The notes below the pieces were generated by a model. The model was not told where the DNA came from and ran no database searches. It saw nothing but the letters and a program-made list of their open reading frames with translations. A DNA stretch of 64,000 nucleotides from Rhizomys pruinosus (Eukaryota; Chordata; Mammalia; Rodentia; Spalacidae), in contig VZQC01003035.1 in the NCBI GenBank assembly GCA_009823505.1, positions 725,412 to 789,411 on the forward strand, written 5' to 3'. Every line of letters starts with the position of its first letter. The stretch's first letter is position 1. Of the stretch, positions 10,926 to 23,511 are shown one piece after another. The translations under genes were made by a program, and so were the position numbers.

Positions 10926-11527
10926 GGACTGGGAAAAGCAGTTCCACAATCTCCATTTAAGCTACAGCCAGGCTTTGCAGTAGAACACGAACCATTGGTT
11001 TTCTTACTGTCCTTTTCCCCCCACAGATATAAAAATCATAGAAAACTGATGGCAAAAGAGACCTCAGAGATCGCCCAGTCCACCCCCTATTTTCCATAAA
11101 AAGAAACTGAGGTGCAAGGTTATATAAGCCCAGGCCCAAAGGTACAGTAGAGCAAACTATCACTGCCCATGAGCTGTCAGACACCATTCCCTTTTGTCCC
11201 CAGAGATGTCAGTGCATGCGCCCGCCCGTGTGTACAAAACCGATTTGAAGATGCAAATTGGTTACATCCAATTTCATCCAACTGTCCTTGAAATTTAAGA
11301 ACTCTGCTGACATGCACAGAGCAAAGAGTAAATTGCTCCCCTGAGAGAAATCCTCTTGGAAATGGCCTCACACGTCCCTGTCCAAGGAGCTGGCGCTAAG
11401 CAGACACAGGCCCTCAGGAAGAAGTCTGTGTCTTTGGGACCCATCCTAGGAAATGGGGTGAGAGGAAAAGCAGGTAATGGACCCACCAGAATAAATCCTG
11501 TCGCCCAGAAATGAATGGAGACCTTCT

Positions 11528-11622
11528 TTTTTTTTTTTTTAAATTAGTTTTTTATTGATGGTTTGTGCATTTCATACATTTTTTCCAATTCAGTTCAGGC
11601 TTATTTCCCTTTCCCTCCCCCC
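11528..11622 (-). repeat. Start of antisense L1 3' tail, cut by false join
   Basis: A T-run, then 'attgatggtttgtgcatttcatac' and a pyrimidine tract form the reverse of an L1-type 3' end (AATAAA and poly(A) on the minus strand). A full-length relative is at 57099-58253. The tract ends abruptly at 11622, where the inverted arm A begins. Confidence 0.8.
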
Positions 11623-14600
11623 TCAGAATACAGACATACTCTAATGCTTCAATCTTAAAGAAAAGAGGCGTCCCTCCCCCTGTTCCCTTTAGCTACTTAC
11701 TGCTCATTTACTCTGCTTGCTTTTAACAGAAACAGTTGACGAGTTTCATCAACATTTCTCGGTTTCTACTTCTTCATCTCAATTCTCCCATGAGTCCATT
11801 CAGCCGTTCTTTCTTCCCTCTCTCTGAAATGGCTCTCCATACGTGTCCTCTTGCTAAAACTCAGTAGTCCATTCAGAGTCCTCAGATTGGTCAGTAAGGT
11901 TGGGTTTGTCACAGCTGGTCACTGACTTCCTAGAAACAGTTTTTCCTTGGCTAATCGTTCTTGAAATAATTGTGTTGGCGGGCTTTCCTCATCTCCCTGA
12001 CCTCTTAATGGTGGAGATTCCTGCTGGTCAGTCCTCAGGCCATCTTCAGTAATCTGTGTCTCCAACCACAGTTCCGACGCCCTTTCCTCTGAGTTCACTG
12101 ATATTTCTAGCTTGCTTTGTTGTCTTGGTGGCACCTTGAACTTAATTATTCTAAAGCAAACACATCTCACAAAACTGGAAAGTTAGATTTCTCGGAATTT
12201 ATTTATTAAAAGTTTTAATTTACATTTATCCCTTGTGAATGTTATACGTATGTGTATGCCATTACATGTGTGTGGACGGTACAGAGGACAGCTTCTAGGA
12301 GTCAGTCTCTCTCCACCATGTAAATTTCTGGAGGTGAATGCAGTTGCCAGACTTGGCAGTAAGTGCTTTTCCCATGAGCCATCTCACCAGCCCAGATTTC
12401 TCTACTTAATGACAGACAAAATTCTTAGGAGAATCTTTGACATCTATCTACCTGCAACCTGTCAAACAAAACAGCTTACTTCAGAATAAGCCTAGTGCCT
12501 TCTCTCCACCTTACAGTAACCAGCTTGGAGCAGTTCCCCATGAGATCCTTCTAACTCCTGCGACTCTCCATGTGATGGTCCCTTTTCATGGTCAACTATG
12601 AGGAATGAGAAACTTCTAAGACACACCTCTAAGTGCATCTATGGAGGTATTTCTGGAGAGGTTTGACCCACTCTGAATGTGGGCATACCACCCCAGGTGG
12701 ACGGGTCTCTGGAGTGAATAGAAGCAGAAAGCAATGTGGGTACCAGCATGCCATCCTCTCTGCTTCCTGACTAGAGGATGGCAGCATGACCATGCTGCCA
12801 CTTCAAGTGCCCACCACCATGCTTCCCCTCCACTGGACCACATCCTCAACCTGGACCTCTGGGCCACACCATGGCTTCCCCTCCACAATGAGCCGCATCC
12901 TCACGCCTGTGGACCTGCCCCATATCTTCCAACTACGATGGACTGCATCCCAGCCTGTGAGCCCCAACAACCCCTCCTGCCTTAAGTTGCTTCGAACAGG
13001 AATCTTATCAAAAGAAAAGTCCCTAACGTACTCCACTAACTGGTCTCCCCAAGCCCACTCTCTGCCTTGCCTTGTATCCATCCTTCTTTGGTGTAGGATG
13101 ATAGTTATGGTTCAGAGAGTTAATTTGAAAACCTGCTGGATCAGGTCACAATCCGGGCATTAATAGATCCCTGCCTCTCTCAAAATAGGCCCCACTTGAT
13201 CTGGCCTGTTTATCCCCTGACTTCCTGGTCCTTCCCTCTCCATTCCACCCACATTGCACTAGGCTGTCCCAGCCTGTCCTCTTCCATGACCTTCGTCCTC
13301 TGCTCCTTTTGCCTGGAATGCTGCCCTCTGTAGTCGCATCGCCACCTCGTTACTTATTCATTCAGATCTCTACACCGGTGGTCCCTCCCTGAGGGTCCTC
13401 TCTAAGTGCCTTATCTAAAACTCAACATCATTCTCCATCTCCAAATTCTTCTTTCTGTTTTTAACAGTTGCGTGGAGGTATAATTGACACATAGTAAACT
13501 ACCCTTATTTATAAGTTTTGACACGTATACATCAGTGAAACCATCCCTACAATCAAGATAATGAACCCATCCATCATTCCCAAACATCCGCTTTGGCAGC
13601 TTGGCAATCCCTACTCCATGCCCACCTCCCATACACAAGCAATTACTGATCTGCATTCTGTCATGAAAGATCGTTTGTATTCTCTAGAACGACGATGTAA
13701 ATGGGGTCACCTACTCTATACTCTTTTTAATGACTTACTTTCATATATTTAGGAATTACTTTACAATCCATTCTTTTTTATTGCTGAGTACTATTCCATT
13801 GATTATGTACCTGTTCATCCCTTGCTATACAGAGGAGGGAGTATATTTATTTTTATTATTAAAAATAAAGATGCCAAGGAACATTCATGAACAGGCATTG
13901 CAGGGAACAATATTTTTCCTTTTCTCTTGGTAAACATGTAGTAGAAATATGGACGAGACATATGGTAGAGATGTGTTTAGTTTTCAAGAAACTGTCAAAT
14001 CGCTTTCCAAAGTGGATATACCCTTAACAGAGAGCCAACAGTGCATGGTAGGTCTGCTTTCTCCAAATCCTGCCAACATTTCCAGTGATTTTAAAAGGTA
14101 CATAGTAATATCTCACTGTGGATTTAATTATGGATTTTCTAATTACTTATATATAGAAATTTTCCATGTGCTTGGTCCAACCATATGTCTTATTTGGTAT
14201 AAAGTGTCTGTTCAAAACTTTTGTCTGTTGTTAGTTTTTTGGTGCCACATAACAAATGGTTACAAATGTCATGGCTTAAAAATAATACTTATCTGTTATC
14301 TTAATGAGTCCACGGATCAGAAGGCTGGTGCAGGCTTAGCTGAGCCCCTGGCTCAGGGTCATTTCTTATCAGTGATTTAACTATGGAAAAACCTGCTTCT
14401 AAGCTTACCAATCTGTTGGCAGGATTCACATCCTTGCAGTCTCCTTGCAGCTGTGGGACTGACGCCAGGCCAGCTTCTTGCTAGCTGTTGTAGTTACGTT
14501 GTGTAGCTCAATCTGGAAGAAATAACTCGAGGGAGGAAAGACTGATTTTACCTCAGGTTTTGGGGTCCAGTCCATGCTCCCTTGGCTCCATGTTCTGCTC

Positions 14601-17010
14601 TATGAGGTGCAGAACTGCATAGTGGCAGGGGTATTTGGCGAGGAAAGCTGTTCACTCCGAGGGAGACAGAAAGCAGAAAACTAGGAACAGACTGATAACC
14701 AGTTTAACCTTCTAAGGCTTACCCTCAGTGGTCTGCCTCCTCCAGCTAGGCCCTGCCTTGCAGTTTCCACAGCCCCCTGAACCAGTGACTAAGGGTTCCA
14801 AAGCTTGTGTGTATGGGGGAACAGTTCGTATCTATTTAAATTTCTTTTAAGAGTTTTATTTTTTGAATTTGAGACAGGGTTTCACTTTATAGCCATGGCT
14901 GACTTGGAATCTCCACTATGTAGACCCAGGATGATCTTGAACTTGCAGAGATCTTTCTGCCTCTGCCTCCTGAAGTTTAATTGTTTTAATTAATTTTTAA
15001 GTTAGCATATAAAGTAATGGGCATCATTACAGTATCATATGCATGCTTTGTTCTGACACACCCCCTCTTCCTCTCCACCAGCCCTCTGCCTCCTCTCTGG
15101 CTCGTCTCCCTTTCCTCTGCAGGCCATTTTCATGCCACACACATTATCTTCTCTTTTATCTCCTTCTTCCTAAATCTAGTTTCTGACCATATGAGAGAAA
15201 GTTGTAATTATTTGTCTTCTGAGCCTGTCATTTTCTCTTAAACATAATTAATTTTCCAGTTTCATATTTGGCTTTCCTGAAACTATTGTGTATTCAGTGT
15301 TGGTTTTTTAGAAGTTTTTAAATTTTTTTTATTCTTGATTGTATTAAGTACTGTCTCATGCTAGTTTTGTGCACTGTGTCTGCAAAGCGCGGAGTCAAAG
15401 AGGGTATCGGATCCCCTGGAACTGGATAAGACGGTTCTCAGCCGCCATGGGTTGCTGGGATGAAACTGGGACCTCTGCAAGCAGCATTCGGCCTCTTAAC
15501 CGTAGGCACTCCGGCCCCTTATTCAGGTTGTTTTATGGTCTGAATAAAACTCCATAGTATATATGTGGCACGTTTGCTTTACACATTCATCTGTTGATTG
15601 GGACATTTCATATATAAGCTAAAAAACATTGTGGCCTCACCTGGAGGTTGTGGTTCCCTGCCACATGGCTCTCTCCATAGGCAGTTTCAAATTCACTTCT
15701 TTAAGGCTTGATAAGCCTGCAGGTGGCTGAGATGGAGTCTGGTGTGACATGAGGCGACCATAGGAATGCTACCTGCCACTGTTTCCTCTTTCTACTGGCT
15801 AAAGCAAGGCACAGTTTGTATCTGTACTCAAAGAAAGATAGTCATAACTTGACTTATTGGTGAATACCTTAGGGTGTGTTCACAAATCTATTATTTTATT
15901 GGGCTGCCTGTTTTCTTATTACTGAATTTAGAGAGCTCCTTATATATTCAGATACAAGTTCTTGATCATCTCCATATTTTTCTTCTGGTATTTAGTATAT
16001 CTTTTCATTCTCTTAACAATTGTCATTAAAAAAATCAAGGGGGTATATATTTAGTTTTTGTTTTCTTCATAAATTATTTTCCTTTAAGCTCATCTTTTGC
16101 CATTGACTCTAAGAAATTTTTGCCTAATCAAGGCCTAAAAAGGGTTTCTCCTAAATATTTTGTAGTTTTAGATTTATATATCAGCCAACAGTTCCATGAT
16201 TTTTAGAATTAATGTCATAGGTTAGCTTGAGTTGTCATTGACATACATGGGAAGAGGGACCTCCCACTGAGGAATTGTCTCTCATCAAATTGACCTATGG
16301 AACTGTGTAATAGGTACTTTCTTTTTTGCCAGTTGATAGTAAGGGTCAACACCCACTGTTTTCAGTGCTATTCCTGGCCAGGCAGGCCTGAGCTGTATAA
16401 GAGAGTGAGTTGAGCAAGTCAGGGGAACAGCCAGCAAGCGGCTTTCCTCCGTGATCTCTGCTTCAGTTCCCACCTCTATATTCCTGCTTGAGTTCCTGCC
16501 CGTGTATGGCCTGTAACCTGTAACAAACAGAAAGCAATGTAGGACACATACCAATTTGTTATATTCAGTGTTGCAATGTTATTGTTTTGCATTTCTTTTT
16601 TTGTAATATTTATTTATTTTTTTTTTTTTTCTTTTTTTGGAGGGGGGGGGTTTTTTTTTAATGAAAGACTTACTGAGATGGATTTGGAAGTATTCGTCTT
16701 TATATTGGTGAGAGGTTGTAAATCAGAAGTGATGATCTATGTTCTTTCCTTCAATAGTTTTGTAATAATATGCCATCAAATCCATCTAGGTCTGGAATTT
16801 TTTCTTTGTGGGAATTAGGATTTTTTATGGATCATAAGGCTATTTTAGTTATTAATTGCTTCTTGATTGAGGTCTATTAAATCATTGCACATTTCAAGGG
16901 AAATGTCCATTTCATTTAAATTGCCTAATTTTATGGTGTAAAGCTGTTTATAGTAGTCTCATATTATCTATCCTTTTAAGCTTAGGAATCTGTAGCAATG
17001 TAATCTCTCT
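11623..17010 (-). other. Arm A', inverted copy of 5140-10504
   Basis: This is the reverse complement of arm A, with mirrored order: B3 (about 12190), LTR with 51-bp repeats (about 12590-13115), L1 3' end (13440-14220), MLT1 and LTR (14225-14840), B1 fragment (about 14850-14970), B2 (about 15310-15500), L1 (15530-16200), rodent repeat (16210-16560), L1 (to 17010). It stops at the point matching 5140, directly before the single N. Short indels are common, above all in the B2, and all frames in it are derivative. Confidence 0.9.
16608..16665. repeat. Low-complexity T/G homopolymer patch
   Basis: Runs of T, then a G run, then T occur inside arm A'. The matching stretch of arm A (about 5480-5540) has no such G run, so this looks like sequence error rather than genome. 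Confidence 0.6.
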
Positions 17011-17011
17011 N
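17011..17011. other. Single N: gap or join marker
   Basis: The only ambiguous base in the window sits exactly between the end of inverted arm A (matching 5140) and the start of inverted arm C (matching 39532). It looks like a scaffold join of minimal length. Confidence 0.9.
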
Positions 17012-17079
17012 TCTGCTGTTAGCTCTGAAAGCTTGCTAGGCTATGGCTCCAGCCTCCTTCATAGTTTTGCTGTTATTTT

Positions 17080-17300
17080 TAAAATATTTTATTTTTAATT
17101 TTATGTGTATAAGTGTTTGCCTTCATGTATGTAAGTGTATTCCCATGTCATGCAAAGCCTGTGGAGGTCAGAAGAGAGCATCAGATTTCCTTCGAACTGG
17201 AGTTATGGATGGTTGTTAGCCACCATGTAGGTTCTGAGAATTGAACTGGTCCTCTGCAGAGCAAGCCTTGCTCTTAACCCTGAACCATCTCTCCAGTCCC
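17080..17300 (-). repeat. B2 SINE (antisense; arm C1)
   Basis: Reverse B2 with 'ggttctgagaattgaactgg' and 'ttaaccctgaaccatctctccag'. It is the mirror of 39245-39470. Confidence 0.9.
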
Positions 17301-17510
17301 AGTTTTTTCCATTCTTATAATCAGATACAGAGTCTGCTTTTCAGCGAGGTCTGCATTCTCATTAGCAGGTTCCTGGAGTATGTCTGGATTTTAGGCTGAT
17401 AGTTCTCTTAATCAACTCCACCATTATCATACTTAATATTAGTATCAGACAGATTTCAAGTCAAAGCCAATATACTGTAGTCTCCTGTTATGCATTTGAT
17501 AAACACTAAC

Positions 17511-17668
17511 TTTTTTTTTTTTTTTGGTGTTTTTGAGACAGGGTCTCCCTGTAGCCCCAGCTGTCCTGGAACTCACTCTGTAGAGCAGGCTGGCCTTGAA
17601 CTCACAAAGATCTGCCTGCCTCTGCCTCCCAAGTGCTAGGATTAAAGGCATGCACCACCATGCCCGGC
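17511..17668 (-). repeat. B1 SINE with perfect TSD
   Basis: A complete B1 in reverse with its poly(T) at the left. The TSD gataaacactaacttt occurs at 17498-17513 and 17669-17684. The mirror copy in arm C4 is at about 38868-39035. Confidence 0.95.
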
Positions 17669-18037
17669 GATAAACACTAACTTTTATGGAGTAATAAATT
17701 ACCAAGATAAGTAAATAAAAATATATTCATGATGAAAATCCAATTTGAAAATTATCAGACATAACATAGGTAAAATTATTCTGTTAACATATCCTGATGG
17801 CTACTTTTAGTTTCTGTACTCACCTTGTCAGAGACTAGCATCAAATAGTCACTCGGCTGGTCTTAGCCCATGGATAATTCTTTGAACAGCACTGTGGTAG
17901 ACCTACTAAATAAATTACAGTCTCTCTTTCTGCCTGTACATCATCTCAATTAATTTAATCACAGGAGAACATTTCACCACTTCTCATATTAGAACATGCT
18001 GGGATTGTCCCTCCACATTTCATCATCAGCAGTAGGG

Positions 18038-18200
18038 TCTTTTTTTTTTTTTTTTTTTTTTTTTTTTGTCTTTTTGAGACAGGGTCTCCCTGTAGCTCCA
18101 GCTGTCCTGGAAGTCACTACGTAGACCAGGCTGGCATTGAACTCACAGAGATCCACCTGGCTCTGCCTGGGATTAAAGGCATGTGCTACCATGCCCGGCT
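18038..18200 (-). repeat. B1 SINE with long poly(T)
   Basis: A run of about 29 T (18039-18067) is followed by a complete B1 in reverse. The mirror copy is at about 38315-38485. Confidence 0.93.
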
Positions 18201-18310
18201 TATTTTTTTTTTTTTAAAGAGCTGCTTGTCATGTAAACTTGTTTTTAGAACTTTGCACTGGAAGTCCACTTCCTGTCCATATCCTGGCAGCAAATGTCTT
18301 AGATTGGATT

Positions 18311-18590
18311 CTTTTTTTTTTTATTTTTTTTATTTTTTACTTTTATTAATTTTTTTATTTCTGTTGTGTACGAATGTATTGTTTGCATGCAAGTCTTGCA
18401 CCCGTGTCGTGCAATGCCGCGGAGGTCAGAAGTGGGCGTCGGATTCCCCTGGAGCTGGAGTTTCTCCTGGGTTGGAGTTTTCAGACGGTTCTCAGCCGAC
18501 CATGTGGGTGCGGGGATTGAACCCGGGTAACCGGGTCCTCTGGCAAGAGCGGTCGGCGCTCTTAACCGCTAGGCCATCTCTCCAGCCCCC
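18311..18590 (-). repeat. B2 SINE, young subfamily (antisense)
   Basis: T-rich tail, then a reverse B2 with intact CpGs and the internal duplication ('ctggagctggagtttctcctgggttggagttt'). Copies are at 29858-30095 and about 37935-38190. Confidence 0.93.
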
Positions 18591-19043
18591 TGATTGGATT
18601 CTTAAGAATCATTTATTGAGAAAAAATATGATTGACTATAGTTAGCTTGAGAGAAGATAAAAGAAAATGATACTAGTAAAAGGAGTGCAAAGGTGAAACA
18701 AGGAGGGAAAAGAAACTGAAATGACTGTGTAATTGTGCATGTCACTGCTGTGGAAACCTGGGATCAAGTCTACCAAGACACTTAGAAATAGATGATGACA
18801 GTCCTCAGAATTATCTTACTCGAGGACCATTACCTGATGGCTGATGTTTTTTTCCTGGGTACACTAACTCAGCATTTATGTACGGCCTTCTCTATGGATT
18901 TTTCCAGATGAAAGGACAGCTCTTAAGCAGAGAGAGATAAGCACCTAATGAAGAAAACCACTAGCAGCAGAAAGACATATGGGAAGGACATTGACAGCGC
19001 CGGCTATAGAGGTGATGGGAGGTCCATTTAAAGAGGCAGAGGC

Positions 19044-19190
19044 TAAGCCAGGCGTGGTGGCCCATGCCTTATCCTAGCACTTGGGAGGCAGAGGCAGGAG
19101 ATCTCTGTGAGTTCAAGGCCAGCACTGGTCTACAGAGTGAGTTCCAGGAACAGCCAGAGCTACAGGGAGACCTGTCTTAAAAAGACCAAA
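19044..19190 (+). repeat. B1 SINE
   Basis: Complete B1 from 'gccaggcgtggtggcccatgc' to 'ctgtcttaaaaagacc'. Counterparts: 29252-29405 and about 37325-37475, both antisense there. Confidence 0.9.
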
Positions 19191-19494
19191 ATGAAATAAA
19201 ATAAAAATAAAATAGGCAGAGCTAGGAGGTCGATCCTAGGCACATACCAAACAAGGATGGAGACTAGAGACAAGGAGTAGCCCGCATCCGTAACCGAGGT
19301 GGTGAAAGCAGGACAAAACAGAGTGATGTTATAATAAAAGTAATAAAATAAATTTCAGAAATAAAAAAAAAAACAGAGTTCAGTGAAGTCTGTTTTGAAT
19401 TTTAGGGAAGTGTGCATAGGAACTTGTACTGAAAGTGGACAGAGCTAAGACACCCTCAAAGAGTGTCCACAGAGCTCCACTCTGTGTCAATCAA

Positions 19495-19715
19495 GTGATT
19501 GTTTTGATTGATTTTATATTTTGTGTATGAGTGTTCTGTCTGCATGGATGTGTCAAACCTATGTTGTTCAATGCTCAAGGATGTCAGAAGAGGGCAATTG
19601 GACCCCCTGGAACTGGAGTTACAGATGGTTGTAAGCCACCATTGGGTGCTGGAATCTGAATCTGGGTCTTCTGCAAGAGCAGTAATGTCTAACCACTGAG
19701 CATCTTTCCCAGCAC
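19495..19715 (-). repeat. B2 SINE (antisense)
   Basis: Reverse B2 with 'ccctggaactggagttacagatgg' and 'gcaagagcagtaatgtctaaccactg'. Counterparts: 28717-28930 and about 36745-36975. Confidence 0.88.
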
Positions 19716-19734
19716 CCAATCAAAATTATTATTT

Positions 19735-19868
19735 TTTTGGCCTTTTTTTTGAGACAAGGTCTCCCTATAGCTCCAGGTGTCCTGGAACCTCGCTATGTAG
19801 ACCAGGCTGGCCTTTGAACCACAGAGGTCTCTCCAAGTGCTAGGATTAAAGCATGCACACCATGCCTG
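19735..19868 (-). repeat. B1 SINE (antisense)
   Basis: T-tail and 'gagacaaggtctccctatagctcc' to 'accatgcctg'. Part of the middle is missing relative to a full B1. Confidence 0.88.
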
Positions 19869-19909
19869 TTTCAAATGAAATATTTATTTATTTAGTCTTT
19901 TTTGTTTGT

Positions 19910-20055
19910 TTGTTGTTTTTTTGAGACAGGGTCTCCTCATTAGCCCAGTGGCCTGGAACTCACTCTGTCAACCAGGCTGGCCTTGAACTCACAGGCTCTG
20001 CTGCCTCTGCCTCCTTAGTGCTAGGATAAAGGCATGTGCCGTCACGCCTGGCCCT
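19910..20055 (-). repeat. B1 SINE (antisense)
   Basis: 'ttttttgagacagggtctcc' to 'cgtcacgcctggcc'. Counterparts are at about 28372-28520 and 36387-36540. Confidence 0.9.
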
Positions 20056-20496
20056 CAAATGGTTTTTTTAAAAACTCTTTGGAAGCACCCCAGTCTCATG
20101 GAGCTTCCTTCATGGTATGGGACCAGCCAAGGGATTCATTGCTTGGCCCCCTGATCTTGCTTGAAGCAATAGTAGATTTAGCAATCATCTGAATCAGCTT
20201 TTGTTTGGAAAAAATGCTTTTGTTTCTAAAAGGATTCTTTAACCCAATGGGTCTATATATAAGCAAAGCTTATACCCACTTTTGGGAAATCCCTTTGGCA
20301 AGTAAGGGGGGAAGACTTGAGGGTGACTGATAGCTTGTGCCCAAGTCTTTGGCACATAGCAAATATTACTGGGCATCCTTGAGAGGAAGTTTCATCTTGA
20401 ATTTTTGTTTCTTTCATATTTATCAACACTGGTCACCATGTAACAGTATTTGCTCCAGCAAAGTACATGGAAGGTCCTGTAAGAAGGTCTCCATTC

Positions 20497-21560
20497 ACCA
20501 TTTTTACTATGCATCCTCTCCATGAGAGATATTTATATCTGGTTGTTGGTACTAGCATCCACATGAGGGACAACCATTTGTCGTTTGTTTTTCTGGGACT
20601 GTGTTACTTCACTTAACATAATATCTTCCAGCTCCATCCATTTACCTGCAAATTCATGAGTTGTCCCTCTTTCGGCGCATAGTATTCCATTGTATACATG
20701 TACCACATTTTCTCTATCCACTCGTACAGTTGAAGGGCACCTGGGCTGGTTCCAGCTTTTTGCTATTGTGAACACTGCAATAAACATGCTGTGCATGTCT
20801 TTGACAGTAAGTTGTGTCTTGTGGGTTATACCCAGGAGTGGTATGACTGGGTCATAAGGGCTCATTTTGAGTCTTCTAAGGTTCTCCACACTGCTTTCCA
20901 CAGTGGCTGTACAAGTTTACATTCCCACCAGCAATGGATGCATGTTCCCCTTCCCACAACCTCTCCAGCACTGGTATCATTCGTGTTCCTGATCCTAGCT
21001 AGTCTTATTGGAGTAGGTGATATCTCAGAGTGGTTTTAATTTGCATTTCCTAATTATCAGAGATGTTGAACACTTCTTAAGATGTTTCTCGCCATCTCTA
21101 ACTCCTCTCTGTGAAGTCTCTATTCAGATCTTTGCTCCATCTTTTGAATGATTCATTTTGTTTTCTTTCTTCTTTGTTTTTTGAGTAGCTTGTATACTCT
21201 GGAAATTAATGCTTTGTCAGATGTATCTGCTGTGAAGGTTTCCTTCCACTTGTGCGTCGTTTCTCCTCACTTCCTTTATTGCTTCCTTTGATGTACAGAA
21301 GCTTTTGAGTTAATGAGTCCCATTTGTCAATTGTGATCTTATTTCTTGTGCAGCTGCTGTCTGATTTAGGAAGTCTTTTCCTACACCTATGTCTTGTAGT
21401 CTGCTGCCAAGCTTCTCTTCTTTCACCTCAGAGTTTGGGGTTTCACTTGGAGGTCTTTGGTTCATCTGGAGTTGACCGGACACGGGTGTATATTCGATTA
21501 ATTCATATATAATTGACGTGAGTCTCAGCAAGTACCCAGTTTCGCCTAGACACTGTCTAC
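20497..21560 (+). repeat. L1 ORF2 3' segment, antisense within arm C1
   Basis: The minus-strand reading gives the ORF2 C-terminal region: about 20533-20901 encodes VENLRRLKMSPYDPVIPLLGI and later MELEDIMLSEVTQSQKNKRQMV, standard L1 ORF2 C-terminal motifs. The right TSD lies just before it at 20482-20496 (agaaggtctccattc). It is one half of the 5'-inverted L1. The strand given is that of the rest of the L1. Confidence 0.8.
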
Positions 21561-23511
21561 AGACACATGGTGTTTTAGGACTTAGTAAAGTAAACATGTG
21601 TATATTAAACAACATTGGTTTACAGAATCTGATAAAAATGGTAATGCATCTGAATTAAATGGAGATATAATTCGCTGTTGCCACATTTGTTTACATAAAA
21701 TCTGTAGAGCAAGAACTTTGGGATTGACACATACAAATGTTCTCTTAATTTTCTCTGTTGTACAGTATCACCTTGTAGCATTCTCTTAGATGATTTAACG
21801 TAAAAATTAAGTTTGCTTCCAAGTTATCATATAATAGTCACCCAAAACACATGGGTGAATTTGATGAAAATCTATGCCTTGACTCCACCCTATAGTCATG
21901 TATAATAAAACTGTCTTCTGGAGACTCATACGCTAAAAAAAAAAAGGGGGGGGATACAGAAAGACATGAAACCTTTTCATCAAACCTTGCAATTCAAATC
22001 TTAAAACTAACTATGGGAAAAGATTCCAACAGGACAAAACGTCACCAACTTAACGCTGAGAAAGAAAGATACAGGTTTGCATTGAGTAGGATTACCAAAA
22101 AGTGGCAACGGAAAGGCTGACCCGTCTGAACATTCAAAGGAAGAAAAGCCTCAGATTGCCATAAACATCGAACCCCTCTGTGGATCCTACATTAACAACT
22201 ATATTTAATGAGTCCTAACGAACATTACCTTCTAGGTGCCACAAAGGTTCTGATATGAGAACTTTCTTGCCTTCCCCCCATAGAACAAGGAGAAAATATG
22301 ACGATGATGAGGTCGTTCCCCAACTGTAAATTGAGACAACTATTGTGAGGTTAATCTCTTATAAAACCGTAAAACTGCTTTCTTTAATTGACTATAGACA
22401 TGGGAACTGTGGAAGGGATTACTCTCTGTTCAGAACCAAATATAATACTAAAGTCCTAGGCTATGCACCAGGCAAAATATATTAATACAGGAGCTCTGAC
22501 ATCAGCAATGGATTGTTCTACCAGTGGATGTTGGCCAGGGGATCCAAGGCCACACAAAGGTAAGGGCTCTTGCCTCTAGTTGGGATACCTACAGGAGGAG
22601 AGGCAATAAGACCCTGCTGCCGAAGACCTGACGTTAACATGGGAGGGATGTATTGAGACCACACATGCAAGTGTACAGATGGTCTCTGGAATGCCAGAGA
22701 GTGTTACCAAAGGCCACTAAAATCACAGCAATATGGGTCTCCCTGAGTCAAGCAAGACTCCACCGTCAGCACCAGCTACACCTCACCTGCCTGAAATACT
22801 GTGCAGCAGAGGCAGCCAGTGCCTGTATATCCCAAATCTAATTGGCTATTGGCTCTCCCCTTGGAGAAATAACACCATGGCTGATGCCACAAGCTTACAT
22901 CCTCTACGAGTTAGGAGATGTTATAAGCCACAGTAAGCCCTGTCATATTTAACAGGGGGAAAATTGTAATTCATGGATTAACATATCCAAAAATGTGTCT
23001 GTACAAAGTAACCTACCTAAATATTAGTGCTGCTTAAATACCTATTATCTAATTGCTTGTTCTTCATTAGTAGGACGAAAGGGTTATTCCTGGACAAACT
23101 GTAAGCCCATGAAAGGAAACAGCAGAATTGACCAGAGTCCAAGTCAACAGCTCCAGAGAGAGTGGACTGTTTTACCTCTCATCCACCTGTGCCCCTTTTC
23201 CAGCCTAGGAACAACCTGCGGAAGAGGGGGCGTGGTAGAATTAAGGGCTGCGATTGTGGTGTGAATGGTGAAACTACAGCAATGTAGTCTGGACACTCAT
23301 TTGATCAACTTGATTGAACAACAACGTCACCCCCCAATGGATGGTGGGGCTGTAGGTGTTTGGGCACAACAGCCTGCAATAGGTTTGCATGAAGGATGCT
23401 TGTACTCATGGATTATCACTTATAGCTAAAATGAAAAAAAAAAACTGAGAGAAAGATGCAGGACAGTTATGGCAGAATGCATGATCTGGGATGGGGTGGG
23501 GGTGGGGGGGA
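21561..23511 (+). repeat. L1-type 3' tail/body (arm C1 copy)
   Basis: In this orientation the element reads sense and ends in G-rich DNA (ggggtgggggtggggggg at about 23494-23511) typical of rodent L1 3' UTRs. The stretch 22476-23511 parallels the independent insertion at 57099-58253. The upstream part is noisy. It is truncated at the G-tract by a false join to segment I. Confidence 0.7.

Larger units (their letters stand above)
10505..11622 (+). other. Segment I, copy 1 (central loop of the palindrome)
   Basis: This 1,118-bp block starts at ggggacagaggagagagg and ends in the C-rich tract at 11617-11622. It recurs forward at about 23520-24680 (noisy) and 31636-32760. Its 3' end holds the left TSD (11513-11527) and the first ~95 bp of an antisense L1 3' tail. 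Copies 1 and 3 are identical for hundreds of bases (10957-11500 versus 32093-32636), while copy 2 is full of short indels. Confidence 0.85.

Noticed and set aside
10957..11486. Three frames repeated identically at 32093-32622
   Set aside because: Identity extends over noncoding DNA too, so it is a copy of segment I rather than a conserved gene.
7889..14380. Apparent protein conserved between 7889-8173 (minus) and 13949-14380 (plus)
   Set aside because: The match reflects copied DNA, not selection. The sequence is antisense to the 3' end of an ancient L1.
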